A stretch of 64,000 bases of DNA. Origin: Planctomyces sp. SH-PL14. GTDB lineage: Bacteria; Planctomycetota; Planctomycetia; Planctomycetales; Planctomycetaceae. The stretch spans positions 5,226,001-5,290,000 of the forward strand of contig NZ_CP011270.1 in the NCBI RefSeq assembly GCF_001610835.1, given 5' to 3'. Shown piece after piece: positions 1 to 9,421 of the stretch. The stretch's first letter is position 1. Each line of letters opens with the position of its first letter. The notes under the pieces were generated by a model. It was not told the DNA's origin. It saw only the letters and a list, made by a program, of their open reading frames with translations, and did no database searches. A program made the translations under genes and the position numbers.

Positions 1-9
1 CTCGGCAAC

Positions 10-34
10 TTGGTGCCTCCTTGGTGCCTTGGTG
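10..34. repeat. short direct repeat TTGGTGCC
   Basis: TTGGTGCC occurs twice with a 3-nt spacer and is followed by TTGGTG. It lies just beyond the terminator of the first DUF1559 gene. The window edge hides its full extent, so it may be chance or the end of a longer repeat. Confidence 0.4.
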
Positions 35-37
35 TTT

Positions 38-72
38 AAAAAAGACGCCCGTCATCTCAGGAGACGGAGGGC
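38..72 (-). terminator. rho-independent terminator of the first DUF1559 gene
   Basis: Read on the minus strand, an imperfect stem (GCCCTCCGTC pairing with GACGGGC, with a 2-nt bulge) is followed directly by a run of T (A at 38-43 on the plus strand). It begins at the stop codon of the DUF1559 gene at 72-1094, as an intrinsic terminator should. Confidence 0.7.
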
Positions 73-1094
73 TAGTTGATCCCTTCGAGCTTCTTGTTGT
101 CGTCCCGCTGGCAGGCCCGATAGAACATCGTCGCGTCCATGTTGTCCGACAGGAACCGGACCGAGCCGTCGCCGAAGAGCAGGTTCGCTCCGCCGGCGTG
201 GACCGAGGTGATCCGCGTGTGCCGGTAGTACGGGTAGTGGTTCCCGTTGTCCCCCTGCTTGCTGTTGATGGGGGAGCGGACGACGGTCATGTTGAGCCAC
301 CAGCCGGTGTCGTTCCCTTCGCCGCCGGACCACGGCCCGCCGTCATGGTTGCAGGCCCGCAGGTCGCGGTTGGCCCCGGTCGTCGGATCGACGTCGTAGG
401 CCGACTGCTCGCCGACGGCGATCGTGTTCGACAGCCCGTCCGGACAATCGGCGATCTTGGGGGGCTTGGCCTGCGTGTAGGTCTGGTTCGAGGCGACGAT
501 CAGGCCGTTGTAGTTCGACCGGTAATAGCCGGTCCAACTGCTCGGAACCGGGCAGCAGGCCCCAGTCTGCTGGTCGTCGTACGGACCGGCGATCCCGACG
601 TAGTTCGCCAGCTGATAGGTGATCGTCGCCGGGGCCCCCAGCCCCTGCGTGACGGAGTTCGTCGTCTGGTTCCGCGTCGCGGGCATGGAGCTCGACGGGC
701 AGCTGAAGATCGGAACGCGGAGGTTGTGGGTCACTTCCCAGTTCCGGTTCGGGGCGCTCCCCTGCATCGTCCAGTCGGTGTCGTCGAACGTCATCTTGGC
801 GTAGGCGGCGTTCTGCTCGAGCATCGGGAGCAGCCGGACCATCCACGACGCCCCGCGGCGGCCGGCACCGTCGGTCTTCACGTTCCCGGGGGGGAACATG
901 TTGTTCGTGTCGATGTAGTTGTGGAGCGCGATCCCCATCTGCTTCAGGTTGTTCCGGCACTGGGAAGCCCGGGCCGCCTCGCGGGCCTGCTGGACCGCGG
1001 GGAGCAGGATGGCGACGAGCACGGCGATGATCGCGATCACGACCAGGAGCTCGATCAGGGTGAAGCCGACTTTCGACTGTGGACGCGACGTCAT
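72..1094 (-). CDS. DUF1559 domain protein, prepilin-like N-terminus
   Basis: A 340-residue member of the DUF1559 family, which is greatly expanded in planctomycetes. Residues about 10-35 form a type IV prepilin-like leader ([10 protein letters not shown] followed by a hydrophobic helix and QQAREAAR). The C-terminus carries the H-x9-DG motif (HAGGANLLFGDG). The family is thought to be exported and processed like a pseudopilin, but its function is not established. Seen here: leader, motif and normal length. The next minus-strand genes upstream are a lipoprotein and another DUF1559. The start is chosen because it leaves a short basic n-region before GFTLIEL. Confidence 0.93.
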   Translation of the reverse strand: MTSRPQSKVGFTLIELLVVIAIIAVLVAILLPAVQQAREAARASQCRNNLKQMGIALHNYIDTNNMFPPGNVKTDGAGRRGASWMVRLLPMLEQNAAYAKMTFDDTDWTMQGSAPNRNWEVTHNLRVPIFSCPSSSMPATRNQTTNSVTQGLGAPATITYQLANYVGIAGPYDDQQTGACCPVPSSWTGYYRSNYNGLIVASNQTYTQAKPPKIADCPDGLSNTIAVGEQSAYDVDPTTGANRDLRACNHDGGPWSGGEGNDTGWWLNMTVVRSPINSKQGDNGNHYPYYRHTRITSVHAGGANLLFGDGSVRFLSDNMDATMFYRACQRDDNKKLEGIN

Positions 1095-1186
1095 GACGGA
1101 ACCTCGAGGGAGGAACGGAGGGACTTGAGAAACGCGGACGGTGGACGGAGAAGTGCGCGACGTCGGGGGCCCGGGCGGCGTGCGGC

Positions 1187-1618
1187 TCAGCCCGGGATCT
1201 GGATCTGGACTTCGCTGCCGTCGGCCTTGACCTCGACGATCAGGTCCGACGTATCGAGCTGCTGGTATTTGCGGGGGAGGGTGGCCGGGAGCTTCGGCGG
1301 TGCCGGGGGCGGTCCCGCCGCTCCTGGTTCAAACGGCATGAGGGTCGGCGAGAACGCGACCTTGTACTGGCCCGGGGGAAGCGGACCGCCGGAGGCGAAC
1401 CGGCCCTGGTCGTCGACGACGCAGCTCGTCCCGACCCCTTTGACGCCGTCCTGCAGCGTGACGGTCACGCCCGTGAGCGGCTTTCCCTTGAGGGTCACGG
1501 CCCCTTTGACCGGGTCCCCTTCGGGCATCTGGACGCTCTCGCCGCAGCCGAAGGCCGCGAGGAGCAACAGGCCGGCCACCAGGGACCGGCAGACATTCGA
1601 GGCCAGGAGTGATCGCAT
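1187..1618 (-). CDS. small lipoprotein with carboxypeptidase-regulatory-like domain
   Basis: A 143-residue protein when started at the ATG complementary to 1616-1618. The reading frame stays open upstream to 1762, but that extension has no signal-like features and overlaps the neighbouring DUF1559 gene. From the chosen start there is a hydrophobic segment and a lipobox-like LLAAFGCG, so the mature protein should be lipid-anchored. The body has the DPVKGAVTLKGKPL pattern typical of carboxypeptidase regulatory-like beta-sandwich domains and a proline-rich middle. It lies between two DUF1559 genes on the same strand, a recurrent arrangement in this window. Its role is unknown. Confidence 0.8.
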   Translation of the reverse strand: MRSLLASNVCRSLVAGLLLLAAFGCGESVQMPEGDPVKGAVTLKGKPLTGVTVTLQDGVKGVGTSCVVDDQGRFASGGPLPPGQYKVAFSPTLMPFEPGAAGPPPAPPKLPATLPRKYQQLDTSDLIVEVKADGSEVQIQIPG

Positions 1619-1751
1619 GACGCGTGGGCTTTCGATCGCGGAGCCCGAGCGATTCAGGCCGCCGCGCGAGGTTGGAATCGGGAAGTGCGGGCGAGCGGCG
1701 TTCCACCCGCGGCTGACTGACGACTGAGAACGGACGACCGACGACTCACCA

Positions 1752-2720
1752 CTAGTCACCAAAGCTCGCGGGCTTGCCGTCTTCCCGCATCGCCAGCCGC
1801 TTGAGGGTCGTCAGGTCGATCGCGTCGGCGACGAACCGGACTCCGCCGTCCGCGGACAGGCCGTTGATCCCGCCGGTGTGCTTCGAGGCGAGCGGCAGGG
1901 AGTTCGTGTAGACGTAGCCGCATTCAAAGGGAGCCCCGCAGGAGGCGTTGGGCGGGTAGAGCACGGGAGCGAGGCCCGAGGCGATGCCGCCCGCGCTGTA
2001 GGTGTTCGTGGCGCTGCCGTCCGTGAAGCCATGCCAGCCGCCGTAGTAGCCGCCGAGTCCCTGCGTCTGGCCGCCGGTCGTCAGCCCCCCGCCGGAGCTG
2101 CCGGTGAAGAGGACCGTCGCCGACTGCTCGCCGATCAGGAAGATGTTGCTCGTTCCGTCCGCCAGGTCCTTGATCCGGGTGAGGCGGTTGTACTGGAACG
2201 GGCCGTTGTCGCAGGCGAAGCCGTAGGTCTGGTTGCAGTTGCCGAAGCCCGCGTTCACCGCGCCGTTGATCCCGACATAGTGGTGGTACTGGAAGCGGTT
2301 CCCGTTCCAGCCCGGGTTGGCATTCGGATCGATCGTGCTGGAGGGGCAGATGAAGGTCGGGATGGAGAGCCCGGTGAGGGTCGCCTTGTTCGTCACCGAC
2401 GAGGATCCCGACTTGAAGTCCTCCGCGGCTCCGGTGAAGTCGAGCTTGTTGAACAGCGGGCCCTGTTCGAGCATCGGCAGGACCGAGACCCGCCAGTTGA
2501 TCTTACCCATCACCCCTTCGGGGAAAGCGTTGTGGACTTCGTGGTAGCCGTGGATCGCGATTCCGATCTGCTTCAGGTTGTTGCGGCACATCGAGGCGCG
2601 GGCCGCCTCGCGGGCCTGCTGGACCGCGGGGAGCAGGATGGCGACCAGGACCGCGATGATGGCGATCACGACCAGGAGTTCGATCAGCGTGAAGCCACGC
2701 CGGCGGCATCGGGAAGTCAT
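1752..2720 (-). CDS. DUF1559 domain protein, prepilin-like N-terminus
   Basis: A 322-residue DUF1559 paralogue. The N-terminus reads as a short basic leader, then [10 protein letters not shown] and a hydrophobic helix. The C-terminal H-x9-DG motif is HTGGINGLSADG. The first 60 or so residues are nearly identical to the other four DUF1559 proteins in the window, while the central part (glycine, asparagine and aromatic rich) diverges. A lipoprotein gene follows 133 bp downstream on the same strand, and a LacI-type regulator lies upstream. Probably surface exposed or exported; function unknown. Confidence 0.93.
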   Translation of the reverse strand: MTSRCRRRGFTLIELLVVIAIIAVLVAILLPAVQQAREAARASMCRNNLKQIGIAIHGYHEVHNAFPEGVMGKINWRVSVLPMLEQGPLFNKLDFTGAAEDFKSGSSSVTNKATLTGLSIPTFICPSSTIDPNANPGWNGNRFQYHHYVGINGAVNAGFGNCNQTYGFACDNGPFQYNRLTRIKDLADGTSNIFLIGEQSATVLFTGSSGGGLTTGGQTQGLGGYYGGWHGFTDGSATNTYSAGGIASGLAPVLYPPNASCGAPFECGYVYTNSLPLASKHTGGINGLSADGGVRFVADAIDLTTLKRLAMREDGKPASFGD

Positions 2721-2818
2721 GGGAGGGAAACCTCGTTCGAAACGTCAGCCAACGCGCAGACCGATAGCGCCGGTCGCCGCGAGCGATTGAGTGAGGGGGT
2801 CAGAAAAGCCGCCCGCGG

Positions 2819-3874
2819 CTACGACGACTCGCGGACGACAAGCTGCGTCGCGACCCGTTCGATCCGCGGAGATTCGCCGGGGACGAGTTCGTCCCGCAGC
2901 CGCGCCACGACGCGCCGGAGGAGCGTCGGCAGTTCCAGGGAGACGGTGGTCAGCGGAGGATCGAACATCGCCGCCATCTGCAGGTCGCCCCACCCGATGA
3001 CGGAGACCGCCTCCGCGATCCGCAGTCCCAGCCGGCGGAACGCCCGGCACAGGGCGACCGCCGTGAAGTCCGTATCGCACAACACCGCGTCCGCCCCCAG
3101 ATCGTCCACGATCCGCCGGGCCAGACGGTCAAACCGCTCGTAGTACTCGGGACTCGAGACCAGCCATCCGCGGGTCTCGATCACGATCCGCCGGTCGTCG
3201 AAGTCGAGGCCGAGTTCCTCCGCCGCGGCGCGGTACGCCTCGCGGCGGTGCCGGAACGCCAGGGACTCGTCCTCTTCGGCGATGAACACCGGCCGCGACC
3301 GTCCCTGGTCTTTCAGGTGGGCCATCGAAGCCCGCGCACCGGGGACCACGTCGCTGATCACGCTGTTGACGCGGGGATCTCCCACGTCGCCGATCGCCAC
3401 GACCGCCTGCGGGAACCCTCCGAAGAGTTCCGCGACGACCGGCCACTGCTGTTCGTTCTCGAACGCCAGGTAGACGATCCCGTCGACCCACCCGGCGCGG
3501 ACATCCTGAATCAGTTGTTCGAGGGTCACCGGCCCCTCGGGGGCGAACTGCGCCATGACGCGCAGGCCATCCTGCTGGGCCGCCTCGTGCAGCCAGGCCA
3601 GGGCCCGCTGCGTGAGGAAGTTGCGGCAGTCGTTCGCGACCACCGCCACGATCCCGCTGCCGCGGCCGGCGAGCTGCTGGGCCGCCCGGTTGGGGCGGTA
3701 CCCGAGGTCGTCGGCGATCTTCCGGATCCGCTCCGCCGTCTCGGTCGAGACCCGGACCCGTCCATTCCCCGTCCCCATCAGGACCGCCGAGACCGCCATC
3801 CGGGACACCCCCGCTTTCTGGGCGATGTCGACCATCCTGAGCGGCTCGGCCGGACGGGTCGGGGAAGGGCTCAC
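2819..3874 (-). CDS. LacI-family transcriptional regulator
   Basis: A 351-residue regulator. Residues about 13-60 are a LacI-type helix-turn-helix (MVDIAQKAGVSRMAVSAVL, then RIRKIADDLGYRPN). The rest is a periplasmic-binding-protein-like effector domain (VAVVANDCRNF, later VSVIGWGDLQMAAM and a terminal VATQLVVRESS). Family members repress, or sometimes activate, sugar-related genes, with a small ligand altering DNA binding. The ligand cannot be read from the sequence. An operator-like cluster lies 34-70 bp upstream of the start, suggesting autoregulation. The flanking DUF1559 gene is 98 bp downstream and may or may not be a target. Confidence 0.92.
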   Translation of the reverse strand: MSPSPTRPAEPLRMVDIAQKAGVSRMAVSAVLMGTGNGRVRVSTETAERIRKIADDLGYRPNRAAQQLAGRGSGIVAVVANDCRNFLTQRALAWLHEAAQQDGLRVMAQFAPEGPVTLEQLIQDVRAGWVDGIVYLAFENEQQWPVVAELFGGFPQAVVAIGDVGDPRVNSVISDVVPGARASMAHLKDQGRSRPVFIAEEDESLAFRHRREAYRAAAEELGLDFDDRRIVIETRGWLVSSPEYYERFDRLARRIVDDLGADAVLCDTDFTAVALCRAFRRLGLRIAEAVSVIGWGDLQMAAMFDPPLTTVSLELPTLLRRVVARLRDELVPGESPRIERVATQLVVRESS

Positions 3875-3907
3875 TCGCGTCCTTCAGTTCAGGAGTCTGT
3901 GGGTTCA

Positions 3908-3944
3908 ATATCGCGAGATATCACAGGTGATATAACGGGATATC
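3908..3944. promoter_or_regulatory. tandem ATATC/GATAT palindromes, probable LacI-family operator
   Basis: Three overlapping inverted repeats lie upstream of the regulator at 2819-3874. ATATC-GCGA-GATAT spans 3908-3921. The perfect ATATCAC-AG-GTGATAT spans 3918-3933. GATAT-AACGGG-ATATC spans 3929-3944. LacI-family proteins bind this kind of even palindrome. Binding is inferred. Confidence 0.6.
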
Positions 3945-4262
3945 TTAACAAAAACCTTTGGCAAACCGTGTGCCACTTCTCACGCTCCGGCCCTCCCGGG
4001 CTGTCGGCGGAGACGTTTTGCCTCACGCGCGGGCCGGGGTTGCCCTCAAAGATGAGGCGTATTCGACCGTCTTTCCGTCGGATTTGCCACCATAATCCAG
4101 TATAGTGGAAATTTTTCCCGGAAATTCAACTTGCTGGAATCCGGGCTTCACGGACGCTTCAGAACGGCGCGGCAATTCGGCAGGCCTGCTGACGAACAGC
4201 GCATCGGGCCCCCAGGCGAGCGGTGGGCGTCAGCCCCCTGATGAACGGCCCTGCGGCCTTAA
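3945..4262. other. intergenic region, no gene seen
   Basis: Between the LacI-type regulator and the first copy of the dispersed repeat. The part near 4075-4135 is AT-richer and could hold a promoter, but no coding or RNA feature is supportable. Confidence 0.5.
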
Positions 4263-4577
4263 ACCGCGTCCTCGCCGGCACGACTCCGTTTGCTCAAACC
4301 CAACGTGCCACGGCAGCCGGGGTCAAGGGGGCAACCCTTGCCGCCGGAGGCGCTTCCATGAGGAACCGTGGTACGCAACGGACGTCCGCTTTGTGGAAGC
4401 GACGGTGAGAACCCACCGCTCGCTCTGCAATCCCCACGGGTTGGTGGGAGGGGCATACAGCACTGTGTCCGCGCTTGGGCACTCACCCCTTCAGACATCC
4501 CTCGACGGCCAGGCCTCCGGCGGGCAAAGGGGCGTTGCCCCTCTGCACTCCCCACCAGGGTGCCCCTGGACCCGGTT
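4263..4577 (+). repeat. dispersed structured repeat, copy 1
   Basis: First of 14 copies of a roughly 320-bp intergenic element. The plus orientation is defined as starting with CCGCGTCCTCGCCGG and ending with GGACCCGGTT. Order of parts: a GGGGTCAAGG hairpin, CCGCCGGAGGC, TTCCATGAGGAA, GTGTCCGCGCTTGG, GCCTCCGGCGGGC, an AGGGGCGTTGCCCCT hairpin and a CCAGGGTGCCCCTGG hairpin. The right end stops 13 bp before the stop codon of the minus-strand GTPase gene. Open frames across it are not conserved as protein. Confidence 0.9.
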
Positions 4578-4590
4578 CTGGGCTGCGTTT

Positions 4591-5838
4591 TCAGCTCTCC
4601 GCCTTCTTCTCTTCCGCCTTCGCCCCAGCCCCCTCCCGCATCCTCCCCAGATACTCCCGCAACCGCTGACGCCCCTCCTGAAAATTCTGCTCGTAAATCT
4701 GCCGGAACTCCTCCTTGTCCGGCAGCGATCCCCGCGACTTCAAACTGAAATAAGCACACATCGTCAGCCCCAGCGCATACGTGCTCGCCGCCGCATACAG
4801 GGCCGACACCGCCGACCCATACCCGGGAATCACCTTCAGCAGTTCCCGCCCGCCAAGCCGCCCCAGGAACCCCAGCCCCAGACTGCTCAGGATCTCCCCG
4901 ATCTGCTGCCGATCGAAATCCTCGTCGTAGATCGAAGCGATCGTGTGAAACATCTTCCCCTGGACCCCCAGCACCAGCGGCATATCCACCAGCGGCATCG
5001 GCACGCTCGCCGCCGCCCCCGCCGCCACGGCATACGACAGGACATGCGGATGCGCCGCCCGGAACCGCGCATCGCGCAGCTCCTTCCTCGCCCGCTCATG
5101 CTGGTTGAACATCGCCCGCAGTCCCAGCGGCAACAGCTCCTCGATCGCGTCCCAGAGCTGCTCCAGCCCGTAGTTGACGACGTTGAACCCGTCCTCCGGC
5201 AGCGTGAAATCGACCGGCACGAACCGGGCCTCGATCCCCGCCTCCTGAAACATCAGCCGCTGCGTCAGGAGCGACCGGGCCAGGTCCTGCGGCACATGCG
5301 GCGGCAGCGGCGTCTCGGCATACGGATAAGGGACGATGTGCTGCTCATCCCGCGAGCGATAGCCGTCGTGCAGGGTCGTCTGCACCACCAGGACCGGCCA
5401 GTGGGGACGCGCCCGATGGATTGACTTCAGCGCATCCATGACCGACTGCTGCGCATGATCCATCGCCTTAATGACGACGATCAGCAGGTGCGCCTGGTCC
5501 TGAAACAGCCGGATGTCCTCGGCCGGGTCATAGCTCACTTCCCCCAGGCCCCGGGTATCGAGGAACCGCAGGATGCAGTCCTGCTCGCTCGGAAACGGAT
5601 ACTCGGCCGCCGTCCGGGTGCAGGGCCGCAGCCCGTTCCCGATCTCGGCCCGCGAGTTCTCGGTCATCGCCCGGATGAGCGACGTCTTCCCCGACTGCGT
5701 CTTCCCCAGCAGCCAGAAGACGGGGGTGGGGAGCTGCGACCGGACCTGCTCGACGCACCGTTCGAGTTCCTCACGGTCGACCTCGGGGGCGACGAGCTGC
5801 TTCCAGGCCCGGGTGAAAAGATTGCGAGGCGTTCCCAT
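4591..5838 (-). CDS. GTPase with YcjF/DUF697-like C-terminal region
   Basis: A 415-residue P-loop GTPase. The Walker A/G1 motif GKTQSGKTS is at residues 45-53 and the G3 motif DTRG near 94-97. A later TTLHD may serve as the base-recognition region. The second half (about 250-370) has alanine/glycine-rich hydrophobic helices (VAAGAAASVPMPLVDMPLV, YGSAVSALYAA), as in the YcjF/DUF697 domain often fused to such GTPases. That region probably associates with membrane. The charged C-terminus ends in EEKKAES. Family members are linked to stress or envelope processes, but the specific role is unknown. It is monocistronic; repeat copy 1 lies immediately downstream. Confidence 0.85.
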   Translation of the reverse strand: MGTPRNLFTRAWKQLVAPEVDREELERCVEQVRSQLPTPVFWLLGKTQSGKTSLIRAMTENSRAEIGNGLRPCTRTAAEYPFPSEQDCILRFLDTRGLGEVSYDPAEDIRLFQDQAHLLIVVIKAMDHAQQSVMDALKSIHRARPHWPVLVVQTTLHDGYRSRDEQHIVPYPYAETPLPPHVPQDLARSLLTQRLMFQEAGIEARFVPVDFTLPEDGFNVVNYGLEQLWDAIEELLPLGLRAMFNQHERARKELRDARFRAAHPHVLSYAVAAGAAASVPMPLVDMPLVLGVQGKMFHTIASIYDEDFDRQQIGEILSSLGLGFLGRLGGRELLKVIPGYGSAVSALYAAASTYALGLTMCAYFSLKSRGSLPDKEEFRQIYEQNFQEGRQRLREYLGRMREGAGAKAEEKKAES

Positions 5839-6113
5839 GAGCCGTCACCGGAAGGCGAATCGGACCGCGGCGCAGCGCCGCGGCCTCCGCACGATTATAC
5901 CGGAGCCGGTGCCCCGCTCCCTCTTCTGCTCAGAAGGAAGCGAGGGAAAGCCGACAGCGATCCTGGAAAGCGGTCGCGAAGGAGCGTAACGACAGAGTCC
6001 CCCGCCGACGGCGGGCGGCCCTGGCCGCCGAAGGCACATGCATCCGGAACCGTCGCAGATGGCCGGGCGCGACGCCGGAGCGATCTCCGGCGAGCGGAAG
6101 CCCGGGACCGGCA

Positions 6114-6587
6114 CTATTCCAGCGGCAGATCGATCTTGTTGTCCCCGTCCTTGACCACGGTGGCGGTCAGGCCGGACTCGTCCGCCTTGCTGTACTTCTC
6201 GGGAACCTCCGACTTCGGCCGGGGGGGATCGGTCGACTGGTTGCCGGTCGGCGGAACGTAGTTCGGCGAGTCGACCGGGGCGGGGGTGGGGGTCGGCGGG
6301 ACCGGCGGGATCTTCGTGACCGTCACCTTGTGGCTCCCCTCCAGCGCCCCGTCTCGCGGCGCGTAGGTGGTCAGCTCGTACTGCCCTTCGCTGTTCGTGC
6401 GGCCGAAGGCGCTGCGGTTGTGTTCCGCGTTGAAGAAGGTGATGTCCGCATCGGGAAGCGGTTTGCCCTTGTAGGTAACCACTCCCGTCACTTTGTAGAC
6501 GGGGAGCCGCCCCTTCGGCGTTCCCGGGCCGCACCCGGCAGCGCAGAGAGCGATGAGACACAGGGACAAGACAGTGCTGTGGCGCAT
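6114..6587 (-). CDS. small lipoprotein with carboxypeptidase-regulatory-like domain
   Basis: A 157-residue protein from the ATG at 6585-6587. An upstream in-frame ATG at 6647 adds 20 residues without signal character. The chosen start gives MRHSTVLSLCLIALCAAGC, a clear signal with lipobox and Cys. The mature part has the VTGVVTYKGKPLPDADITF pattern of regulatory-like beta-sandwich domains, then a proline-rich stretch. It follows the DUF1559 gene at 6747-7817 on the same strand, separated by a terminator hairpin. Likely an envelope lipoprotein expressed with or partly uncoupled from its DUF1559 neighbour. Function unknown. Confidence 0.82.
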   Translation of the reverse strand: MRHSTVLSLCLIALCAAGCGPGTPKGRLPVYKVTGVVTYKGKPLPDADITFFNAEHNRSAFGRTNSEGQYELTTYAPRDGALEGSHKVTVTKIPPVPPTPTPAPVDSPNYVPPTGNQSTDPPRPKSEVPEKYSKADESGLTATVVKDGDNKIDLPLE

Positions 6588-6674
6588 AACACGATCTTTG
6601 ACAGGGATGGGGTCGATCAGAGGCGTATCGCTCAACGTGGCGGCCACGGACGGAACGCTCCCGTCAGGACGCCG

Positions 6675-6710
6675 ACGAACAAAGACGCCCCTTCTCGTCG
6701 AAGGGGCGTT
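6675..6710 (-). terminator. terminator or attenuator between DUF1559 and lipoprotein genes
   Basis: A perfect 10-bp stem (ACGCCCCTTC at 6685-6694, GAAGGGGCGT at 6700-6709) with a 5-nt loop. On the minus strand it is followed by CTTTGTT. It sits after the stop of the DUF1559 gene (6747) and before the lipoprotein start (6587), so it may reduce read-through into the lipoprotein. Confidence 0.65.
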
Positions 6711-6746
6711 CGTGCAGTCAACAGTGGAGTGAAAGACTCGCGGGGC

Positions 6747-7817
6747 TCAGAACTCCGGCACCTTTTCGCCGCCGGCCTTCGATCCCAGGGCGCCCCACAC
6801 GCCATGCGGGCTGGGACCGCCGAGCGTCGACGCCGTCGAGAGGTTCCCCGTGTCGATCGTGTTGCCGACAAACTTGACGGCGCCGTCCGCCATCAGGCAG
6901 TTCACGCCTCCCGTGTGGAAGCTGCTGGCGGTCATCAGGTTGATCGCCCCGTCGGCATTTCCGTTCGTGTCATTGATGCACGAAGGGCCATTGGGGGCCA
7001 GGATCGAGTTGAACGCCACGATTTCGGGCTGTCCGTCCGCCCACTCGGAGCTGAACTTCCCCTTCACGTTCGTCGTGTCGGTGTAGCGATTGTTGGACAG
7101 GATCGCGCTCGCCGCCCCGAGGCACGCGCCCGGGTTGGTATTGATGGCCCCCACGTTCATCAGGATCCCTTCGCGAACGTCGGCATTCGCCTTGCCGTTG
7201 GCCCCGAATCGTGCGGCGACGCGCTCGCTGAACGCCAGGGTGTTGCTCGCTCCGTCGGTGATGTCCCGGATCCCGTAGGTCGTGTTCGTGGCGAACAGCC
7301 CGTTCACCGCCGTCGAGTCGCGATTCGCGGCGCCGACATAGTCACCCATGCTGAACGCGTAGTTGCAGATCCCCTTGGAGTAGTTGAAGCCCGGATCGGT
7401 CGGACAACGCAGCCCGCCGATGTTCTGGTTGTACCCGGTCCAGCCGCTCCAGGGGGCTCCACCGCCGGGGCCCGCCCCGCCGACGCCGTCCTCGATCTTC
7501 TGGTACATCGCGGCCTGATCCATGAAGGGGAGCAGGGAGACCATGCCTGAGCGGCGGTTGTAGTTCCCGGAGAACCGGGTCGTGTCCGATCCCAGTCCGC
7601 TGCTCCCCCCCTTGCGGTAGACGAACGATCCGTAGGTTTCGTGGTAGTTGTGCAGAGCGATGCCGATCTGCTTCAGGTTGTTCTTGCACTGCGACGCCCG
7701 GGCCGCTTCGCGGGCCTGTTGGACGGCCGGAAGCAGGATGGCGACGAGGACGGCGATGATGGCAATGACCACCAGCAGCTCAATGAGGGTGAATCCACGA
7801 CGGCGCAATTGGGACAC
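6747..7817 (-). CDS. DUF1559 domain protein, prepilin-like N-terminus
   Basis: A 356-residue DUF1559 paralogue with a very short leader ([14 protein letters not shown]) and hydrophobic helix. Central conserved patterns include [20 protein letters not shown], and the C-terminal H-x9-DG motif is [12 protein letters not shown]. The length is slightly above its paralogues because the tail is extended. It is divergent from another DUF1559 gene at 8308, with a 490-bp AT-richer region between them. A lipoprotein gene follows on the same strand past a hairpin. Function unknown; export is inferred from the leader. Confidence 0.93.
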   Translation of the reverse strand: MSQLRRRGFTLIELLVVIAIIAVLVAILLPAVQQAREAARASQCKNNLKQIGIALHNYHETYGSFVYRKGGSSGLGSDTTRFSGNYNRRSGMVSLLPFMDQAAMYQKIEDGVGGAGPGGGAPWSGWTGYNQNIGGLRCPTDPGFNYSKGICNYAFSMGDYVGAANRDSTAVNGLFATNTTYGIRDITDGASNTLAFSERVAARFGANGKANADVREGILMNVGAINTNPGACLGAASAILSNNRYTDTTNVKGKFSSEWADGQPEIVAFNSILAPNGPSCINDTNGNADGAINLMTASSFHTGGVNCLMADGAVKFVGNTIDTGNLSTASTLGGPSPHGVWGALGSKAGGEKVPEF

Positions 7818-8307
7818 AGGGAACCTCCGCTGGACGGAAATGATGCAAAAGAATGCGGACGAAGGGCGACGACATGCCGACGATGCGGCGAGAAGGGACT
7901 TTCAGATTAGCCTTTGATGAATATCGGAACAACAAAATCAAGTCCGCCGCTGCGAGAAAAATGCCAAAAAATGACCGCGCGGGGCAATTTCCTGACGAAC
8001 TGTTCAGAATGGATCTTTTCCTGCCGATGCGAACTTCCCCCCGCACCTTGACTTCTCATGAACGTAGAATTCAAGTGGTCCCGGTTTGCGGGTGTCCCCA
8101 GGAAGAACGTCTGCCGCGAATGACCGACCGCTGATCCCTGCCAGGGAGCGCGAAAGGTTGCGATTCGCTTTCGGCTCGTCTTCCCGTGCACGATGTGCTG
8201 TGCCGTCCTCCGGCGCGGCGCGTCCCCGCCATCGTCGTCGCTCGGCCCCGACTCGGGGTGACCACTTTTCCCGTGAAGCGTTGTCGTTTTTAGGTGAGTC
8301 GCACGTA
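7818..8307. promoter_or_regulatory. divergent intergenic region between two DUF1559 genes
   Basis: This 490-bp stretch separates two divergent DUF1559 genes. The part from about 7890 to 8060 is clearly AT-richer than its surroundings and probably holds both promoters. Short open frames cross it (for example 7853-8134), but their composition and lack of recognisable motifs argue against coding. No confident -35/-10 pair was identified. Confidence 0.5.
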
Positions 8308-9249
8308 ATGAGTCTCAAGAGTCGTCGAGGGTTCACCCTCATCGAACTGCTGGTGGTCATTGCCATCATCGCCGTTCTCGTCGCCATTCTGCTTCCGGCG
8401 GTTCAGCAGGCCCGCGAGGCCGCCCGCCGCAGCCAGTGCCAGAACAATCTCAAGCAGATCGGCCTGGCCCTGCACAACTACCAGGAAGCCCTGGGCGTCT
8501 TCCCGCCCGGAGAAATCACCCGCGGCTGCCACGGTCCCAACGCCTGGACCCAGATCCTGCCCTACATGGACCAGGGGTCGTTCTACAACAGCATCGACTT
8601 CAACCAGTCCTGCAGCTTCTGGTTCGGAACGGCGGGGGGCGGTCCCAACGCCCTCCGGATCCACGGCAAGGCGGTCCCGACCATGACCTGCCCGTCGTCG
8701 CCGCTGAATCAGTTCATCGGGGAGACGAACGGCATCACGGCTCCGGTCCCGAACCCGCTCAATGTCTTTCAGGGGACGTACGTCCTGATCGCCGGCGCGG
8801 TCGGCTATTCCGAGCGGTCCAACGACGGCAACGGCATCAAGTCGCAGTCGGGCTCGTTCCTCATCAACAAGTCGCTGAACTTCCGTGATTTCAGCGACGG
8901 CAGCAGCAACGTGATCATGATCGGCGAGCAGTCCGCCTGGGGAAAGAGCGCGACCGGCACCAACGTCGACATCCGTTCCGACCATGACGACGGGTTCTGG
9001 ATGACCCACTCCGGGGACACCCGCTGCTTCAACACCACGACGATCCGCTACAGCATCGGCGAGCGGAACGCCACGCTGGCAGGGGTCGACGGCCAGCGGT
9101 GCAACTGTCCGATCCAGTCCGCGCACGTGGGCGGTGCCAACGTCCTCGTCGGCGACGGCTCGGTCCGCTTCGCGGGGGATGCGCTGAACCTCGACCTGCT
9201 GCGGCAACTGGTGACGCGCGATGACGGCGCGGCGACCGGCGAGTGGTAG
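8308..9249 (+). CDS. DUF1559 domain protein, prepilin-like N-terminus
   Basis: A 313-residue DUF1559 paralogue. The frame is open from 8086, but the extra 74 residues are arginine-rich non-coding translation. The ATG at 8308 gives [14 protein letters not shown], the usual short leader. The body has [20 protein letters not shown], and the C-terminal H-x9-DG motif is [13 protein letters not shown] lipoprotein gene and then the large CRTAC1-like gene follow on the same strand. It is the only plus-strand DUF1559 in the window. Function unknown. Confidence 0.93.
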   Translation: MSLKSRRGFTLIELLVVIAIIAVLVAILLPAVQQAREAARRSQCQNNLKQIGLALHNYQEALGVFPPGEITRGCHGPNAWTQILPYMDQGSFYNSIDFNQSCSFWFGTAGGGPNALRIHGKAVPTMTCPSSPLNQFIGETNGITAPVPNPLNVFQGTYVLIAGAVGYSERSNDGNGIKSQSGSFLINKSLNFRDFSDGSSNVIMIGEQSAWGKSATGTNVDIRSDHDDGFWMTHSGDTRCFNTTTIRYSIGERNATLAGVDGQRCNCPIQSAHVGGANVLVGDGSVRFAGDALNLDLLRQLVTRDDGAATGEW

Positions 9250-9421
9250 GCCAACGGCCCGGAGAGCTTCCGCCGTTTCCTTTTGCCGGCGGGATGAACC
9301 CGGCTTGGCGGGATGAACGCGCTTCGGCGGGGCAGAGGCCCCGTCAGCGGGGATAGAATCTGGAACTCACGATCCGCCGGGCCGTCAGGCGCGGCGGATC
9401 GCTTGCTTGGAGACTTGGAAG

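Noticed and set aside
4105-5424. 439-residue open frame on the plus strand
   Set aside because: It runs through repeat copy 1 and then antisense to the GTPase, so it has no coherent protein character.
7853-8134. 93-residue ORF between the divergent DUF1559 genes
   Set aside because: It lies in the AT-richer promoter region, has no motif and no convincing ribosome-binding site.
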